From: an uncultured Prevotellaceae bacterium
GTDB taxonomy: Bacteria; Bacteroidota; Bacteroidia; Bacteroidales; Bacteroidaceae
Length of the DNA stretch: 60,142 nt
Reading direction: 5' to 3'
Assembly (NCBI GenBank): GCA_900318915.1
Contig: ONMI01000066.1
Coordinates: 1 to 60,142 of the forward strand
The position numbers and the translations under genes are program-made. Positions within the stretch are counted from its first letter, which is position 1. Every line of letters begins with the position of its first letter. A model generated the notes under the pieces. The model did not search any database. It was not told where the DNA came from and worked only from the letters and a program-made list of their open reading frames with translations. Positions 47,963 to 57,167 of the stretch are shown here, piece by piece.

Positions 47963-48715
47963 CTACTTGCCTTTAGGAAAGCGGGACTGAAGGAAACTGT
48001 CGAACTGGTCGCGATAGGCATCGGTGACGCGGATGATTTCATCGCCGATGTAGATACAGTCGTTGCGGTCGACGCTTCGGATACGGCCAAGTGCCACGAT
48101 ATAGGAGCGGTTCACCCGCATGAACTGCCCCGCTGGCAGCATCTCCTCGACCGTCTTCATGGTGAGGTGTGTGATGAGCGGTTTGCGGCTGTCGGCGACA
48201 TAGAACATGACATAGTCTTTCATGCCGCTCACATAGAGGATATCATCCAAAGCCACCTGACGGTAGGCACCATCGACTTTAAGGAACAATGTGGAAGGCT
48301 CTTGTTCCGTATTTTTGGAGGCCGCGGCTGGAGCCACGGCAGCATCTTTCATGACGAACCATTGCCGCGCCTTCTCCACGGCCGCGAGAAACTTGTTGTA
48401 GCGTATGGGCTTGAGAAGGAAGTCGAGAGCACTCACTTCATAGCTCTCGAAAGCATACTCCTTGAAGGCCGTGGTGAAGATGACCCGGGTCTGTTCGGGT
48501 AGCATGTGGGCCAATTCCATGCCGCTGAGGTCGGGCATCTGAATGTCGAGGAACAGCAAGTCGACAGGACGGCTTCGCAGGGCTTCCACTGCCTCTACCG
48601 AGTCGGTATACGATGCTACGAGCTGCAGGCCGGGCGTTCTGCCGACGAAAGACTCGAGCAGCCGGACGGCCAGCGGCTCGTCGTCGACGATGATGCAGGT
48701 AAGAGGGATATTCAT
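47963..48715 (-). CDS. LytT-type response regulator
   Basis: A 250-residue response regulator. The receiver domain (about 1-120) has the acidic pair in IIVDDEPLA, phosphoacceptor Asp57 in LLFLDIQMPDLSG and the lysine in DFLLKPI. A C-terminal LytTR DNA-binding domain follows (about 140-245; YRQVALDDILYVSGMKDYVMFY, MRVNRSYIVAL). The start at 48715 overlaps the stop of the kinase gene by four bases. It likely controls the adjacent TonB-type barrel gene or itself, as is usual for such units; the regulon is not visible from sequence. Confidence 0.93.
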   Translation of the reverse strand: MNIPLTCIIVDDEPLAVRLLESFVGRTPGLQLVASYTDSVEAVEALRSRPVDLLFLDIQMPDLSGMELAHMLPEQTRVIFTTAFKEYAFESYEVSALDFLLKPIRYNKFLAAVEKARQWFVMKDAAVAPAAASKNTEQEPSTLFLKVDGAYRQVALDDILYVSGMKDYVMFYVADSRKPLITHLTMKTVEEMLPAGQFMRVNRSYIVALGRIRSVDRNDCIYIGDEIIRVTDAYRDQFDSFLQSRFPKGK

Positions 48716-49758
48716 AAGCGGATGATTATTTTCACATGGTAGATATTGTCGCGCACCTCCTGTTGCCACTCATAGCGCCGGTGATAGAGCAGTTCGAGGC
48801 GCCGGCGGGTGTTTTCCAGGCCGATGCCCGACCCGCTGCGATCGGCGGTGCTTTTGGGATAGTTGGTGTTGTCGCAGCAGAACTCCACTTCCCCACCCTG
48901 CTGCCGCAGGGAGATGTGTATGGCCGACGGCCTGCTGCTGCTCAGTCCGTGCTTGAAAGCATTCTCAATGAGCGAGATGAAGAGGAGCGGTGCCACCGGT
49001 GTATGCGGATTGTCCACCTTGAAGTGCTCGGTCACCACGGCACGGTCGTTGCAGCGCAGTTTCATGAGGCTGATATAGTTGCGCATGAACTCCACCTCAC
49101 CCTCTATGGGCACCATAGGCTTGTTGGTCTCATACATGGCATAGCGCAGCAGGTCGCTGAGCCGCGCTATCATATCCTGTGCCGCATCGGGGTCAATCTG
49201 CGTGAGACTTGAGATATTGTTGAGCGTATTGAAGAGGAAATGCGGATTGATCTGGTTTTTGAGCCATGCCAGCTCAGCCTCCGTGTTTTTGGCCTTCTCC
49301 TCCTTGAGCTGCTGCCGGAGCCGCCGCACCCGTATGAAATGGCGGATGCCCACTGCCACAGCCGCCATGATGCCGTTGAGCAGGAAGAACATGAAAGCCC
49401 CCGAGAAGAAGCCAATCCATGCCTCGCCGGTCATCTCCGGCATCTGTTCCTTCATGGCGAAATAGCCGAAGAAGAACCCGTAGTTCAGGCCCAGAATCAG
49501 CACCAGGTTGCAGAGAGCGAAGAGCCAATACTTGCGCCGGAAGAACAGAAAAGGCGCCAGGAGATAGAAGTTGGCAAAATAGACGGCCAACGGCGCCCTG
49601 AGCAGTTGCCACACCATGAGCATGGATGTGGAGGTAGACTCCCAGTTGCGGGTGCCGAGCAGCATGACCAGGGGGAAGAGGAGCAGTATGGCCGCCCACA
49701 CGCCCACCTGTGCCGCGAAGAGCCAGAGGTCTTTTGCCTGTATTCTTCTTTTCTCCAT
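48712..49758 (-). CDS. LytS-type sensor histidine kinase
   Basis: A 348-residue membrane kinase of the His_kinase (LytS/YehU) family. Four hydrophobic segments fill the N-terminal half (VGVWAAILLLFPLVMLL, LAVYFANFYLLAPFLFF, WLFALCNLVLILGLNYGFFFGYF, GFFSGAFMFFLLNGIMAAVAVG), then a short coiled coil. The phosphorylated histidine is in INPHFLFNTLNNISSL (about residue 173), and the ATP-binding G box is GSGIGLENTRRRLELLY. The start at MEKRRIQ (49758) is preferred over an upstream ATG. It is coupled with the response regulator and lies 66 bases after the barrel gene. Confidence 0.92.
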   Translation of the reverse strand: MEKRRIQAKDLWLFAAQVGVWAAILLLFPLVMLLGTRNWESTSTSMLMVWQLLRAPLAVYFANFYLLAPFLFFRRKYWLFALCNLVLILGLNYGFFFGYFAMKEQMPEMTGEAWIGFFSGAFMFFLLNGIMAAVAVGIRHFIRVRRLRQQLKEEKAKNTEAELAWLKNQINPHFLFNTLNNISSLTQIDPDAAQDMIARLSDLLRYAMYETNKPMVPIEGEVEFMRNYISLMKLRCNDRAVVTEHFKVDNPHTPVAPLLFISLIENAFKHGLSSSRPSAIHISLRQQGGEVEFCCDNTNYPKSTADRSGSGIGLENTRRRLELLYHRRYEWQQEVRDNIYHVKIIIRL

Positions 49759-49824
49759 CGGGATGGCCTTTTCTATCAATCCGAGCACAAAAGTACAAAA
49801 TTATGGTTGAATGTCAAAATAATC

Positions 49825-52284
49825 TTATTGCTGACCGTTGCCGAGATTGTTGATCATCTCGCCCTGCGTCTGCTGCTCTATATAGTCATTGGTCACTTTC
49901 GACACATGCTGGCGAGCCTGGCGTTTGGTATTGCCAAAGGCATACGACACGGTGAAGGTAAAACCGCTCATGGGCACCTTGATGGTCTGGTGAGCCGTGA
50001 AGTCCTTGCCGCTGGTGAATGACTCCATCTTGAGGTTTCCGCCGTCGGAGAGTCCCACCATGCCCTGGAGGCTGAGTGTGAGCCGGTCGCCAAGGAGTGT
50101 TTTCGACACATTGGCCGACAGCATGTTGAATCCGCTGCTCCATCCCTGCAGGGTGTACGATTTCGACGAGGTGATGAGGTAGGCACCCATCTTGAGGTCC
50201 CAAGGCAGCGTCTGCTGCAGTCCCATCATCAGGTTGCCCTGCCATCCATGATTGCTCAGCGCGAGAGTGCTGCTGCTCATGTGGTTGTAGTTGAGGCTGC
50301 CGTTCACGAAGAGGCGTGTGTTTTTTGCGGCGAGCCAGTTGGCATAGGCGTTGACACCGGTGAGGTGCCGTTTCACGATATTGCCGTAGGTGGTGTTGAG
50401 CAGTCCGGTGGCCGTGTCGTAGAAGCTGTACTGGTCGATGGCGTTGTCGGTGAAGTTGTGGTGCAGGTTGAGGTTGAGCATGAGCTTCGGTCCGAAGAGG
50501 TTGTAGACCAGTGAGAGGTTGTGCGACTTCTCCACGTCGAGGTCGGTATTGCCGTAGGAGAGCGCTGTGGGGTTGCTGTGGTCGACATAAGGATTGAGAT
50601 AGGAGATGCCCGGGCGCGAGATGCGCATGTTGTAGGTCAGACCGATGTTGATGCCCTGCGAGAGGTTGTAGGAGAGGTTGGCGGTGGGCACCAGGCTGCC
50701 GTAGTCTTTCTTGAAGTCGGTACCGTTGCCCAGCCGGTACTCCACATCCTGCCAGGTGTGCTCGTAGCGCAGGCCCGCCTTGGCACCCAGTTTGTTCCAG
50801 TTGGCCGCATACTCGGCATAGCCGGCCAGTATGGTGTTGGTGTAGAGATAGTCCATGCTGGAGCGCTCGTCGTAGACATCCTGCAGGTAGTATTTGGCGT
50901 CGGAGGTGGCGCGGCGCGTCATCAGTTTGCCGCCCATGCTCAGGGTGTGGCCCTCTCTCACGGGGTGTGTATAGTCTATCTGGAAGGTATGGTCAGTGGT
51001 GCGCTCCTTGTTGAGCGAGTAGCGGTCAGTGAGGTCGACGAAGTCGGTCGACCCGTTGTCGAAGATGCTGCGCGTCTTGTTCTCCGAGGGACTGTAGGAG
51101 AGCTGGTAGGTGAGCACGAGCGACTGTGTGCGCTGGCGGTTGAAGAACCGCTGGTAATCGAGGTTGCCGCTGAAGGAGGTTCGTCCGAACTTGATGTTCA
51201 TATCGGTGCCATACTGATAGCCGCTGCCGTAGTTGCCGCCCCGCATGACCGATGTGTTGGCCATATCGTTGCGCGACTGGAAGCTGGTGATGCTGGCGGT
51301 GGCATTGACGGAGCTCATGGAGTCGAGGTCATACCCCAGACTCACATTGCCCATGGTGAAAGGCAGTTTTACCGAGGTGCTGGCCGTGCCCAGGATGGTG
51401 CCCTCGCCATTCTGCTGCTCACTCTCCACGGTGGTGGTGCCCGGGCGGGAGTAGTTGACCATCGCATTGGCACTGTAGGAGAAGCGGCCCTGCTGTCCGC
51501 TCACAAAGGCGCCGCCGCCCACGGAGCGGTTTCCTGCCGAAGCCCGAAGGGTGCCGTTGTAGCCGTTGAGCGACTGCATGGCCTGCGGGTCCTGTCGGTT
51601 CAGCACGATGTTGAGCACGCCGCTGGCCCCTTCGGCATCGAACTTAGCCCCCGGATTGGTGAGCACCTCGATGTTTTTCACCGCTGTGGCCGGCATGCTC
51701 TTGAATATCATGGAAGGATTGCTCGCGAACATGGGGTTGGGTTTCCCGTCGACATAGATTTGGAACGACGAGGAGCCGTTGACAGTAATATTGTCCTGCC
51801 CGTCGACGGTCACCATAGGCACCTTGCGCAGCATGTCGAGCACAGTCGACGCCTTGGCGTCGCGGTCCTCGGCCACGTTGTAGCTCATCTTGTCGACCTC
51901 CATTTTCACGAGCGGTTTCATGGCCACCACCTCTACGGCGCTGAGCATCTTGGCATCGTCCTTGCAATAGAGCGTGTCGAGGTCGAGCACCTTGTCATCG
52001 CCCAGCTGCACCGTTTTTTTCAAGTCGAGCTTTCCGATGCTGCTGACGGTGATGTCGTGCATGCCCTTGGCCTGCACCTTATGGCTGAACCGTCCCTCCT
52101 CGTCGGTGAGGAAGATATCGACCGGATTGTCGGTCTTGCCTTGTTTGAACACGCGTACGGTGGCGAAAGGCTCGCCCTCGGCGGTTGTCTCGCTCACCAC
52201 CACACCCTTAATGGTGGTCTGTGCCATGGCAGCGGAAGCTGCAGTGAGCATGGCAGTGATGAAGAAAAGTCTTGTCCGTTTCAT
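49825..52284 (-). CDS. TonB-dependent receptor-like outer-membrane barrel protein
   Basis: An 819-residue outer-membrane protein with a signal peptide (LFFITAMLTAASAAMA). An N-terminal carboxypeptidase-regulatory-like domain (IKGVVVSETTAEGEPFATVRVF) is followed by a plug-like domain (MLRKVPMVTVDGQDNITVNGSSSFQIYVDGKPN) and a large beta barrel of the outer-membrane-beta-barrel family. It lacks SusC signatures, and no SusD is near. The C-terminal tail is polar (QQTQGEMINNLGNGQQ) rather than the usual terminal aromatic strand. It heads a likely operon with the LytS/LytT pair. The substrate is unknown. Confidence 0.88.
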   Translation of the reverse strand: MKRTRLFFITAMLTAASAAMAQTTIKGVVVSETTAEGEPFATVRVFKQGKTDNPVDIFLTDEEGRFSHKVQAKGMHDITVSSIGKLDLKKTVQLGDDKVLDLDTLYCKDDAKMLSAVEVVAMKPLVKMEVDKMSYNVAEDRDAKASTVLDMLRKVPMVTVDGQDNITVNGSSSFQIYVDGKPNPMFASNPSMIFKSMPATAVKNIEVLTNPGAKFDAEGASGVLNIVLNRQDPQAMQSLNGYNGTLRASAGNRSVGGGAFVSGQQGRFSYSANAMVNYSRPGTTTVESEQQNGEGTILGTASTSVKLPFTMGNVSLGYDLDSMSSVNATASITSFQSRNDMANTSVMRGGNYGSGYQYGTDMNIKFGRTSFSGNLDYQRFFNRQRTQSLVLTYQLSYSPSENKTRSIFDNGSTDFVDLTDRYSLNKERTTDHTFQIDYTHPVREGHTLSMGGKLMTRRATSDAKYYLQDVYDERSSMDYLYTNTILAGYAEYAANWNKLGAKAGLRYEHTWQDVEYRLGNGTDFKKDYGSLVPTANLSYNLSQGINIGLTYNMRISRPGISYLNPYVDHSNPTALSYGNTDLDVEKSHNLSLVYNLFGPKLMLNLNLHHNFTDNAIDQYSFYDTATGLLNTTYGNIVKRHLTGVNAYANWLAAKNTRLFVNGSLNYNHMSSSTLALSNHGWQGNLMMGLQQTLPWDLKMGAYLITSSKSYTLQGWSSGFNMLSANVSKTLLGDRLTLSLQGMVGLSDGGNLKMESFTSGKDFTAHQTIKVPMSGFTFTVSYAFGNTKRQARQHVSKVTNDYIEQQTQGEMINNLGNGQQ

Positions 52285-52329
52285 TTATCCTTTGTTTTGT
52301 TTATTGCTGTTTGACTGAAAAATCTGCTG

Positions 52330-52361
52330 CAAAAGTAATGTGTAGGGCCGATGCCACCAAA
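52330..52361 (-). promoter_or_regulatory. Promoter of the barrel/LytS/LytT operon
   Basis: On the minus strand TTTG (52358-52361), a 20-base spacer and TACTTTTG (52330-52337) form a perfect -33/-7 pair, about 45 bases before the start codon. Confidence 0.75.
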
Positions 52362-52427
52362 TGATTTTCGACGAGATACTGAAAACTTTTCGACAAAATA
52401 GGCTGTTCGGACAGGATGTACATTTTC

Positions 52428-52480
52428 CACACGCCTATAAAACAAAAATCGCCTCGACATAATTAACAGGACCCACCTAA
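52428..52480 (+). repeat. Dispersed repeat of about 53 bp, copy B
   Basis: Near-identical to 117-170 (24 identical bases at 52443-52466). It lies between the divergent barrel and CotH promoters and ends 15 bases before the CotH -33 element. The rest of the 342-base gap holds the two promoters and an imperfect inverted repeat (GTCGTA/TACGAC, 52542-52574) in the CotH leader. Confidence 0.7.
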
Positions 52481-52494
52481 ATTAAGAGGAAATG

Positions 52495-52526
52495 TTTGTT
52501 ATATTAGATATTATTGTTTACTTTTG
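52495..52526 (+). promoter_or_regulatory. Promoter of the CotH/transglutaminase operon
   Basis: TTTG (52495-52498), a 20-base spacer and TACTTTTG (52519-52526) match the Bacteroidetes consensus exactly. The leader is about 95 bases long and can form a hairpin around GTCGTA/TACGAC. Confidence 0.8.
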
Positions 52527-52626
52527 CACTGAAATGTTATGGTCGTAAAATTTACAGGCATAAAAATCTACGACTAAAATGTTGCAGAATTAAGGATATA
52601 TCATTAAGGAAGCTGCATCTCAAAAA

Positions 52627-54294
52627 ATGACTATTATCTCGAGAAGCATCACCCTGCTGCTCCTATTCTTCACGACAGCAGGCACCATGGCACAGCGCTG
52701 GGACAACTACCGCCCCGACAACCGCCGTGTGACACTGGACAGCACCAACCTGCCCATTCTTTTCATCGACACCGATGGACAGATGATAGACCGCGAGGAA
52801 CGCATCACCGCCCGGATGAAAATAATCTGGAACGGCGACGGCCAGGTGAACTACCGCGACACCCTCCGCCACCCAGGACAAAACATCGACTACGACGGCT
52901 ACATCGGTCTGAAATACCGCGGCAATTCCTCGTTCGACTCCTCCGACAAGAAGCCCTACTCCATCAAGCTGCTGGAGACCCCGCTTGAGCAAGGCGGCGC
53001 CAAGCGCAAGGAGCCGCTGCTGGGCATGGGCAAGGACAACGACTGGGCCCTGCTGGCCCCCTACTCCGACCGCAGCATGATACGCGACGTGCTCGCCTTC
53101 ACCCTGGCCAAGCCCTATTTTGACTATACCCCGACAGCCCGCCACTGCGAGCTGGTGCTCGACAACATCTACTACGGTGTGTACGTGCTCACAGAGCGGG
53201 TGACGAAGGGCAAGCGGCGGCTGAACCTCGACGACCCCGGCGACAGCGGCGACGCGCTGACCGGCGGCTATCAGGTGCAGATAGACCGCGACAACGAGCC
53301 CCATATCTACCTGTCGAAACACCATCCCACGAGCGAATGGGGGGAGATAAGCTGGAAATACATCCACTACCAATACAAGCACCCCGAATTCGAAGAGATG
53401 AGCTACCAGCAGCGGCGCTATCTGCAGGGCCGCATCGACGCCATGGAGAACGCGCTCGCCTCCGCCCACTACAAAGACGCCACTACCGGCTACCGCCGCT
53501 ATCTCGACGTGACCTCCTTCATCGACTACCAACTCTCCACCGAGTTCTCGCACAATGTGGACGGCTACCGCCTGAGCACCAACATGTACAAGCGCCGTGA
53601 CAGCATCGACGCCCGTTGGAAACTGGCTCTTTGGGACATCAACCTCGGTTTCGGCAACGCCAACTACTACGACGGCTCCGCCACCGACACCTGGGTGTAT
53701 GAGCAGAACGATATCATGGCCTGGCAAGACGACCTGCTGGTGCCCTTCTGGTGGGAACGGCTGATGAGCGACGCCAGTTATGTGGACGAGCTGAAAGCCC
53801 GCTGGACCCAGTACCGCCGCGAGTTCTACAGCGACGAGCACGTGGAGGCCGTGGTCGACTCGCTCTACGACGTGCTCACCTGCATGGGCGCCGAACAGCG
53901 CAACAGCAAGGCATGGCCCCGCTGGCACCAGCACCTCTGGCCCAATGAATACGTGTCGACCTCCATCGACGATGAGTTCGACTACCTGCGCGGCTGGATA
54001 GCCGACCGTCTGGCCTATATGGACAGCGAATGGCTCGACTATGCCGGTGTGAGCGAGCGGAGCGTGGCCGACAGCCATCCCGCCGTGTGGCCCCAGCCCG
54101 CCCGCACAGGGCACCAGCTGCACGTGAGCACCCCCGGTGCCGACCATCTGCGCCTCATAGCCACCGACGGCAAGATAGTGGCCGAGGCCACCACCGAGGG
54201 CGAAATATGCCGTCTGAGCCTGGCCGGCGTGCGGCCCGGCCTCTATGTGCTGGAGAGCCGCGGCGGCAAGTGCAAGATAACCATCCTGCCATAA
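52627..54294 (+). CDS. Secreted CotH-family protein with a type IX-like tail
   Basis: A 555-residue exported protein (signal peptide SITLLLLFFTTAGTMAQ). The body matches the CotH kinase-fold family: IGLKYRGNSSFDSSDKKPYSIKL near 95, GKDNDWALLAPYSDRSMIRDVLAF near 135, YYGVYVLTERV near 185 and WKLALWDINLGFGNANYY near 335. CotH proteins in spores phosphorylate coat proteins, and bacterial secreted relatives are less studied. The C terminus (RLIATDGKIVAEATTEGEI, VRPGLYVLESRGGKCKITIL) resembles a type A type IX secretion domain, so it is probably surface-attached or secreted. A transglutaminase-like gene follows after 36 bases. Confidence 0.88.
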   Translation: MTIISRSITLLLLFFTTAGTMAQRWDNYRPDNRRVTLDSTNLPILFIDTDGQMIDREERITARMKIIWNGDGQVNYRDTLRHPGQNIDYDGYIGLKYRGNSSFDSSDKKPYSIKLLETPLEQGGAKRKEPLLGMGKDNDWALLAPYSDRSMIRDVLAFTLAKPYFDYTPTARHCELVLDNIYYGVYVLTERVTKGKRRLNLDDPGDSGDALTGGYQVQIDRDNEPHIYLSKHHPTSEWGEISWKYIHYQYKHPEFEEMSYQQRRYLQGRIDAMENALASAHYKDATTGYRRYLDVTSFIDYQLSTEFSHNVDGYRLSTNMYKRRDSIDARWKLALWDINLGFGNANYYDGSATDTWVYEQNDIMAWQDDLLVPFWWERLMSDASYVDELKARWTQYRREFYSDEHVEAVVDSLYDVLTCMGAEQRNSKAWPRWHQHLWPNEYVSTSIDDEFDYLRGWIADRLAYMDSEWLDYAGVSERSVADSHPAVWPQPARTGHQLHVSTPGADHLRLIATDGKIVAEATTEGEICRLSLAGVRPGLYVLESRGGKCKITILP

Positions 54295-54330
54295 AATCAG
54301 ATTACGAAACCATTATAATACCATACCATT

Positions 54331-57006
54331 ATGCGAATCACACCATTTCTTACCTTGGCAGCCGCGCTGCTGCTCTTCTGCCCCAACGTCCGGGCGCAGG
54401 ACAGCCACTTCATCAGCGATGCCGCCTACCGCCAGAAAGTAGAGCAAGCCTTTAAGCACACCATGCAACTGAGTGCCCAGAGCAGTATCGAGAAGGGGCA
54501 GCAGCCCTTCTTCAAGACCGACGGACTCTCCGTAACCCAGGAAGAGACCGAAGCTCTGAAATTTCTCTATGCCTACATGCCGCTGGCCGATGTGACCGAC
54601 TACCCCACCAGCTACTTCCTGGACAATGTGCGGAGCTCGCTGCGCACCCGTGAGGAGATGAGCTGGGGCAAGAAGGTGCCCGAACTGCTGTTCCGCCACT
54701 TCGTGCTGCCCATCCGTGTGAACAATGAGACACTGGACCGCTCGCGCATGGAGTTCTACAACGAGCTGCGCGACCGCGTGAGCAAGCTCAGCATGAAAGA
54801 CGCCATTCTTGAGGTGAACCACTGGTGCCACGAGAAGGTGACCTACCAGCCCAGTGACGGCCGCACCTCATCGCCCCTACAGTCGGTACGCACCGCCACG
54901 GGCCGCTGCGGCGAGCAGAGCACCTTTACCGTGGCCGCCCTGCGTTCTGTGGGCATACCCGCCCGCCAGGTGTACACCCCCCGCTGGGCCCACACCGACG
55001 ACAACCACGCCTGGGTGGAAGCCTGGGCCGACGGCGAATGGTACTTTCTGGGCGCCTGCGAGCCCGAGGCTGTGCTTAACCTGGGATGGTTCAACGCCCC
55101 CGCGTCGCGCGCCATGCTCATGCACACCCGCGCCTTCGGCGACTACAACGGTCCGGAAGAAGTGATGCTGCGCACCTCCAACTTCACCGAAATCAACCTC
55201 ATCGACAACTATGCCACCACGGGACGCACAGACTTTCTCATCACCGACCGAAACGGTAAGCCTGTGGAGGGTGCACGCGTAGACTTCAAAATCTACAACT
55301 ACGCCGAATACTGCACCGTGGCCACCAAATACACCGACGCCCAGGGCCGCACTTTCCTCACGGCCGGTAAAGGCGACATGATGGTATGGGCCTCTCACGA
55401 CGGCTACTACGGCTACGCCAAGGCCTCCTTTGGCAAGGACAAGCAGATAGACATCCGCCTGTCGCGCCATGAGAGCACCGACCGCGAGCGCACCGCCTTC
55501 GATGTGGAGTCGTTCGACATCGTGCCCCCGCCCGAGGATGTGCACATGCCCGAGGTGAGCGAAGTGCAGCAGCAGGTGAACAAGATGCGCTTTGCCTATG
55601 AAGACTCGCTGCGCCACGCCTACACCGCCACCTTCTTCAACGAGGAGACCGCCCGCAAGGCCGCCCAGGCCGCCGGTGTGGAACCCGACAGTGTGGTGAA
55701 CTTCCTGGTGAAGTCGCGCGGCAACCACGAGAGCATACTCAACTTCCTGCGCAACCACCGCGACAACCTACCGCGCGCCTGCGCCCTGCTCCGCACGCTG
55801 AGCGACAAGGACCTGCGCGACATGCAGAACGACATACTGGAAGACAACTTCAACGCCCAGAGCGAGCAGCTGAGTCCGCGTGTGGAGAATGAGCTCATCA
55901 TAAGCCCCTTCAAGCAGTTCCTGCGCCAACAGTTCAAAGCCAAGGACATCAAGAAGATGCAGAAAGACCCCGCCCTGCTGGTGAAATGGGTGCGCGAGAA
56001 CATACACCTGAATCCCGACACCAAGGCCGAGCGCATCACGCAGACCCCCGTGGGCGTGTGGCGCAGCCGCACCACTGACAGCCGCTCGCGCGACATCTTC
56101 TTTGTAGACCTGGCGCGCAGCCTCGACATCAAGGCCCGCAAGGACTATGTCACCTCGAAGGTGCAGTATTGGAAAGACGGCCGCTGGGTGGACGTGAACT
56201 TCGACTCGGCCGTGCAGCAGGCAGCCCCCACAGGCACCCTGGTGCTGCGCTACACCCCCACCGCCATCGTTGAGGACCCCAAATACTACAGCCACTTCAC
56301 CATCACCCGCATCGACAAGGGTGTGACCCGCCTGCTCAACTTTGAGGAAGGCCAGGTAGACATGGGCGAGGGTGCCAGCTGGAGCAACACCTTCAAGAAC
56401 GGCGTGGCCATCGACGAAGGCACCTATGAGCTGGTGACCGGCATGCGCATGGCCAACGGCAATGTGCTGTCTACCTCGCAGATTTTCAACATACGCGCCG
56501 GTGAGACCACCACACTCGACCTGGTGCTGCGCCAGAACGAAGACGAGGTGAGCGTGATAGGCCAGTTCGACTCCGAGTCGAAATTCTACACCCTCGACGG
56601 CAAGGAAGTGAGCATCCTCTCTCAGACCGGCCGCGGCTTCTTCATCACCGGCCTTGTGGGAGTAGGCCAGGAGCCCACCAACCACGCCCTGCGCGACATA
56701 GCCAAGGTGGCCAATACGTTCAATCTGTGGAAGCGCCCCATCCTGCTGCTCTTCGAAAACGAGACCGAGGCCAAGAAATTCAACAAGAAGGAATTCGGCG
56801 ACCTGCCTGGCACCATCCTCTACGGCATTGACAAGAACGGCAGCATCAAGAAGCAGATTGTGGAGAACATGAAGCTGCAGAGCGACAAGCTGCTGCCCAT
56901 CTTCATCATCAGCGACACCTTCAACCGCGTGGTGTTCAAGTCGCAGGGCTACACCATCGGCCTGGGTGAGCAGATGGAGAAGGTAATCCTGAAACTGGAG
57001 GAATAA
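54331..57006 (+). CDS. Exported transglutaminase-like protein
   Basis: An 891-residue protein with a signal peptide (FLTLAAALLLFCPNVRAQ). A transglutaminase/protease-like core lies at about 150-245: the nucleophile Cys193 in GRCGEQSTFTV and His226 in DDNHAWVEAW are clear. The usual third residue, an aspartate, is replaced by the segment LGACEPEAVLNLGW, common in this Bacteroidales subfamily. A carboxypeptidase-regulatory-like beta domain follows (ITDRNGKPVEGARVDFKIYN, about 305-380), then a long C-terminal region. The enzyme activity (cross-linking or peptidase) is not proven. Cotranscribed with the CotH gene. An 11-bp repeat array starts seven bases after its stop codon. Confidence 0.87.
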   Translation: MRITPFLTLAAALLLFCPNVRAQDSHFISDAAYRQKVEQAFKHTMQLSAQSSIEKGQQPFFKTDGLSVTQEETEALKFLYAYMPLADVTDYPTSYFLDNVRSSLRTREEMSWGKKVPELLFRHFVLPIRVNNETLDRSRMEFYNELRDRVSKLSMKDAILEVNHWCHEKVTYQPSDGRTSSPLQSVRTATGRCGEQSTFTVAALRSVGIPARQVYTPRWAHTDDNHAWVEAWADGEWYFLGACEPEAVLNLGWFNAPASRAMLMHTRAFGDYNGPEEVMLRTSNFTEINLIDNYATTGRTDFLITDRNGKPVEGARVDFKIYNYAEYCTVATKYTDAQGRTFLTAGKGDMMVWASHDGYYGYAKASFGKDKQIDIRLSRHESTDRERTAFDVESFDIVPPPEDVHMPEVSEVQQQVNKMRFAYEDSLRHAYTATFFNEETARKAAQAAGVEPDSVVNFLVKSRGNHESILNFLRNHRDNLPRACALLRTLSDKDLRDMQNDILEDNFNAQSEQLSPRVENELIISPFKQFLRQQFKAKDIKKMQKDPALLVKWVRENIHLNPDTKAERITQTPVGVWRSRTTDSRSRDIFFVDLARSLDIKARKDYVTSKVQYWKDGRWVDVNFDSAVQQAAPTGTLVLRYTPTAIVEDPKYYSHFTITRIDKGVTRLLNFEEGQVDMGEGASWSNTFKNGVAIDEGTYELVTGMRMANGNVLSTSQIFNIRAGETTTLDLVLRQNEDEVSVIGQFDSESKFYTLDGKEVSILSQTGRGFFITGLVGVGQEPTNHALRDIAKVANTFNLWKRPILLLFENETEAKKFNKKEFGDLPGTILYGIDKNGSIKKQIVENMKLQSDKLLPIFIISDTFNRVVFKSQGYTIGLGEQMEKVILKLEE

Positions 57007-57013
57007 TAATAAA

Positions 57014-57085
57014 AAGGGAAGTTAAAGGGAAGTTAAAGGGAAGTTAAAAGGAAGTTAAAGGGAAGTTAAAAGGAAGTTAAAAGGA
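57014..57085 (+). repeat. Second array of the 11-bp repeat, after the transglutaminase gene
   Basis: Six AAGTT copies begin at 57019 and recur exactly every 11 bases to 57074. Units alternate between AAGTTAAAGGG and AAGTTAAAAGG. Orientation relative to the upstream gene and position just after its stop codon are the same as for the array at 15655. No four-helix-bundle gene accompanies it; a terminator follows directly. Confidence 0.95.
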
Positions 57086-57092
57086 CAATAGC

Positions 57093-57137
57093 AAGGGGAG
57101 GTAAAGCGACATTCGTTCACTTTACCTCCCCTTTTTT
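57093..57137 (+). terminator. Strong terminator after the CotH/transglutaminase operon
   Basis: A perfect 14-bp stem AAGGGGAGGTAAAG/CTTTACCTCCCCTT with a 13-base loop is followed by six T residues. The convergent TerB-like gene begins its 3' end 30 bases beyond, so it may act in both directions. Confidence 0.92.
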
Positions 57138-57167
57138 GTCATTTTGAGAAAAGCAGTCGGGCTGGCA

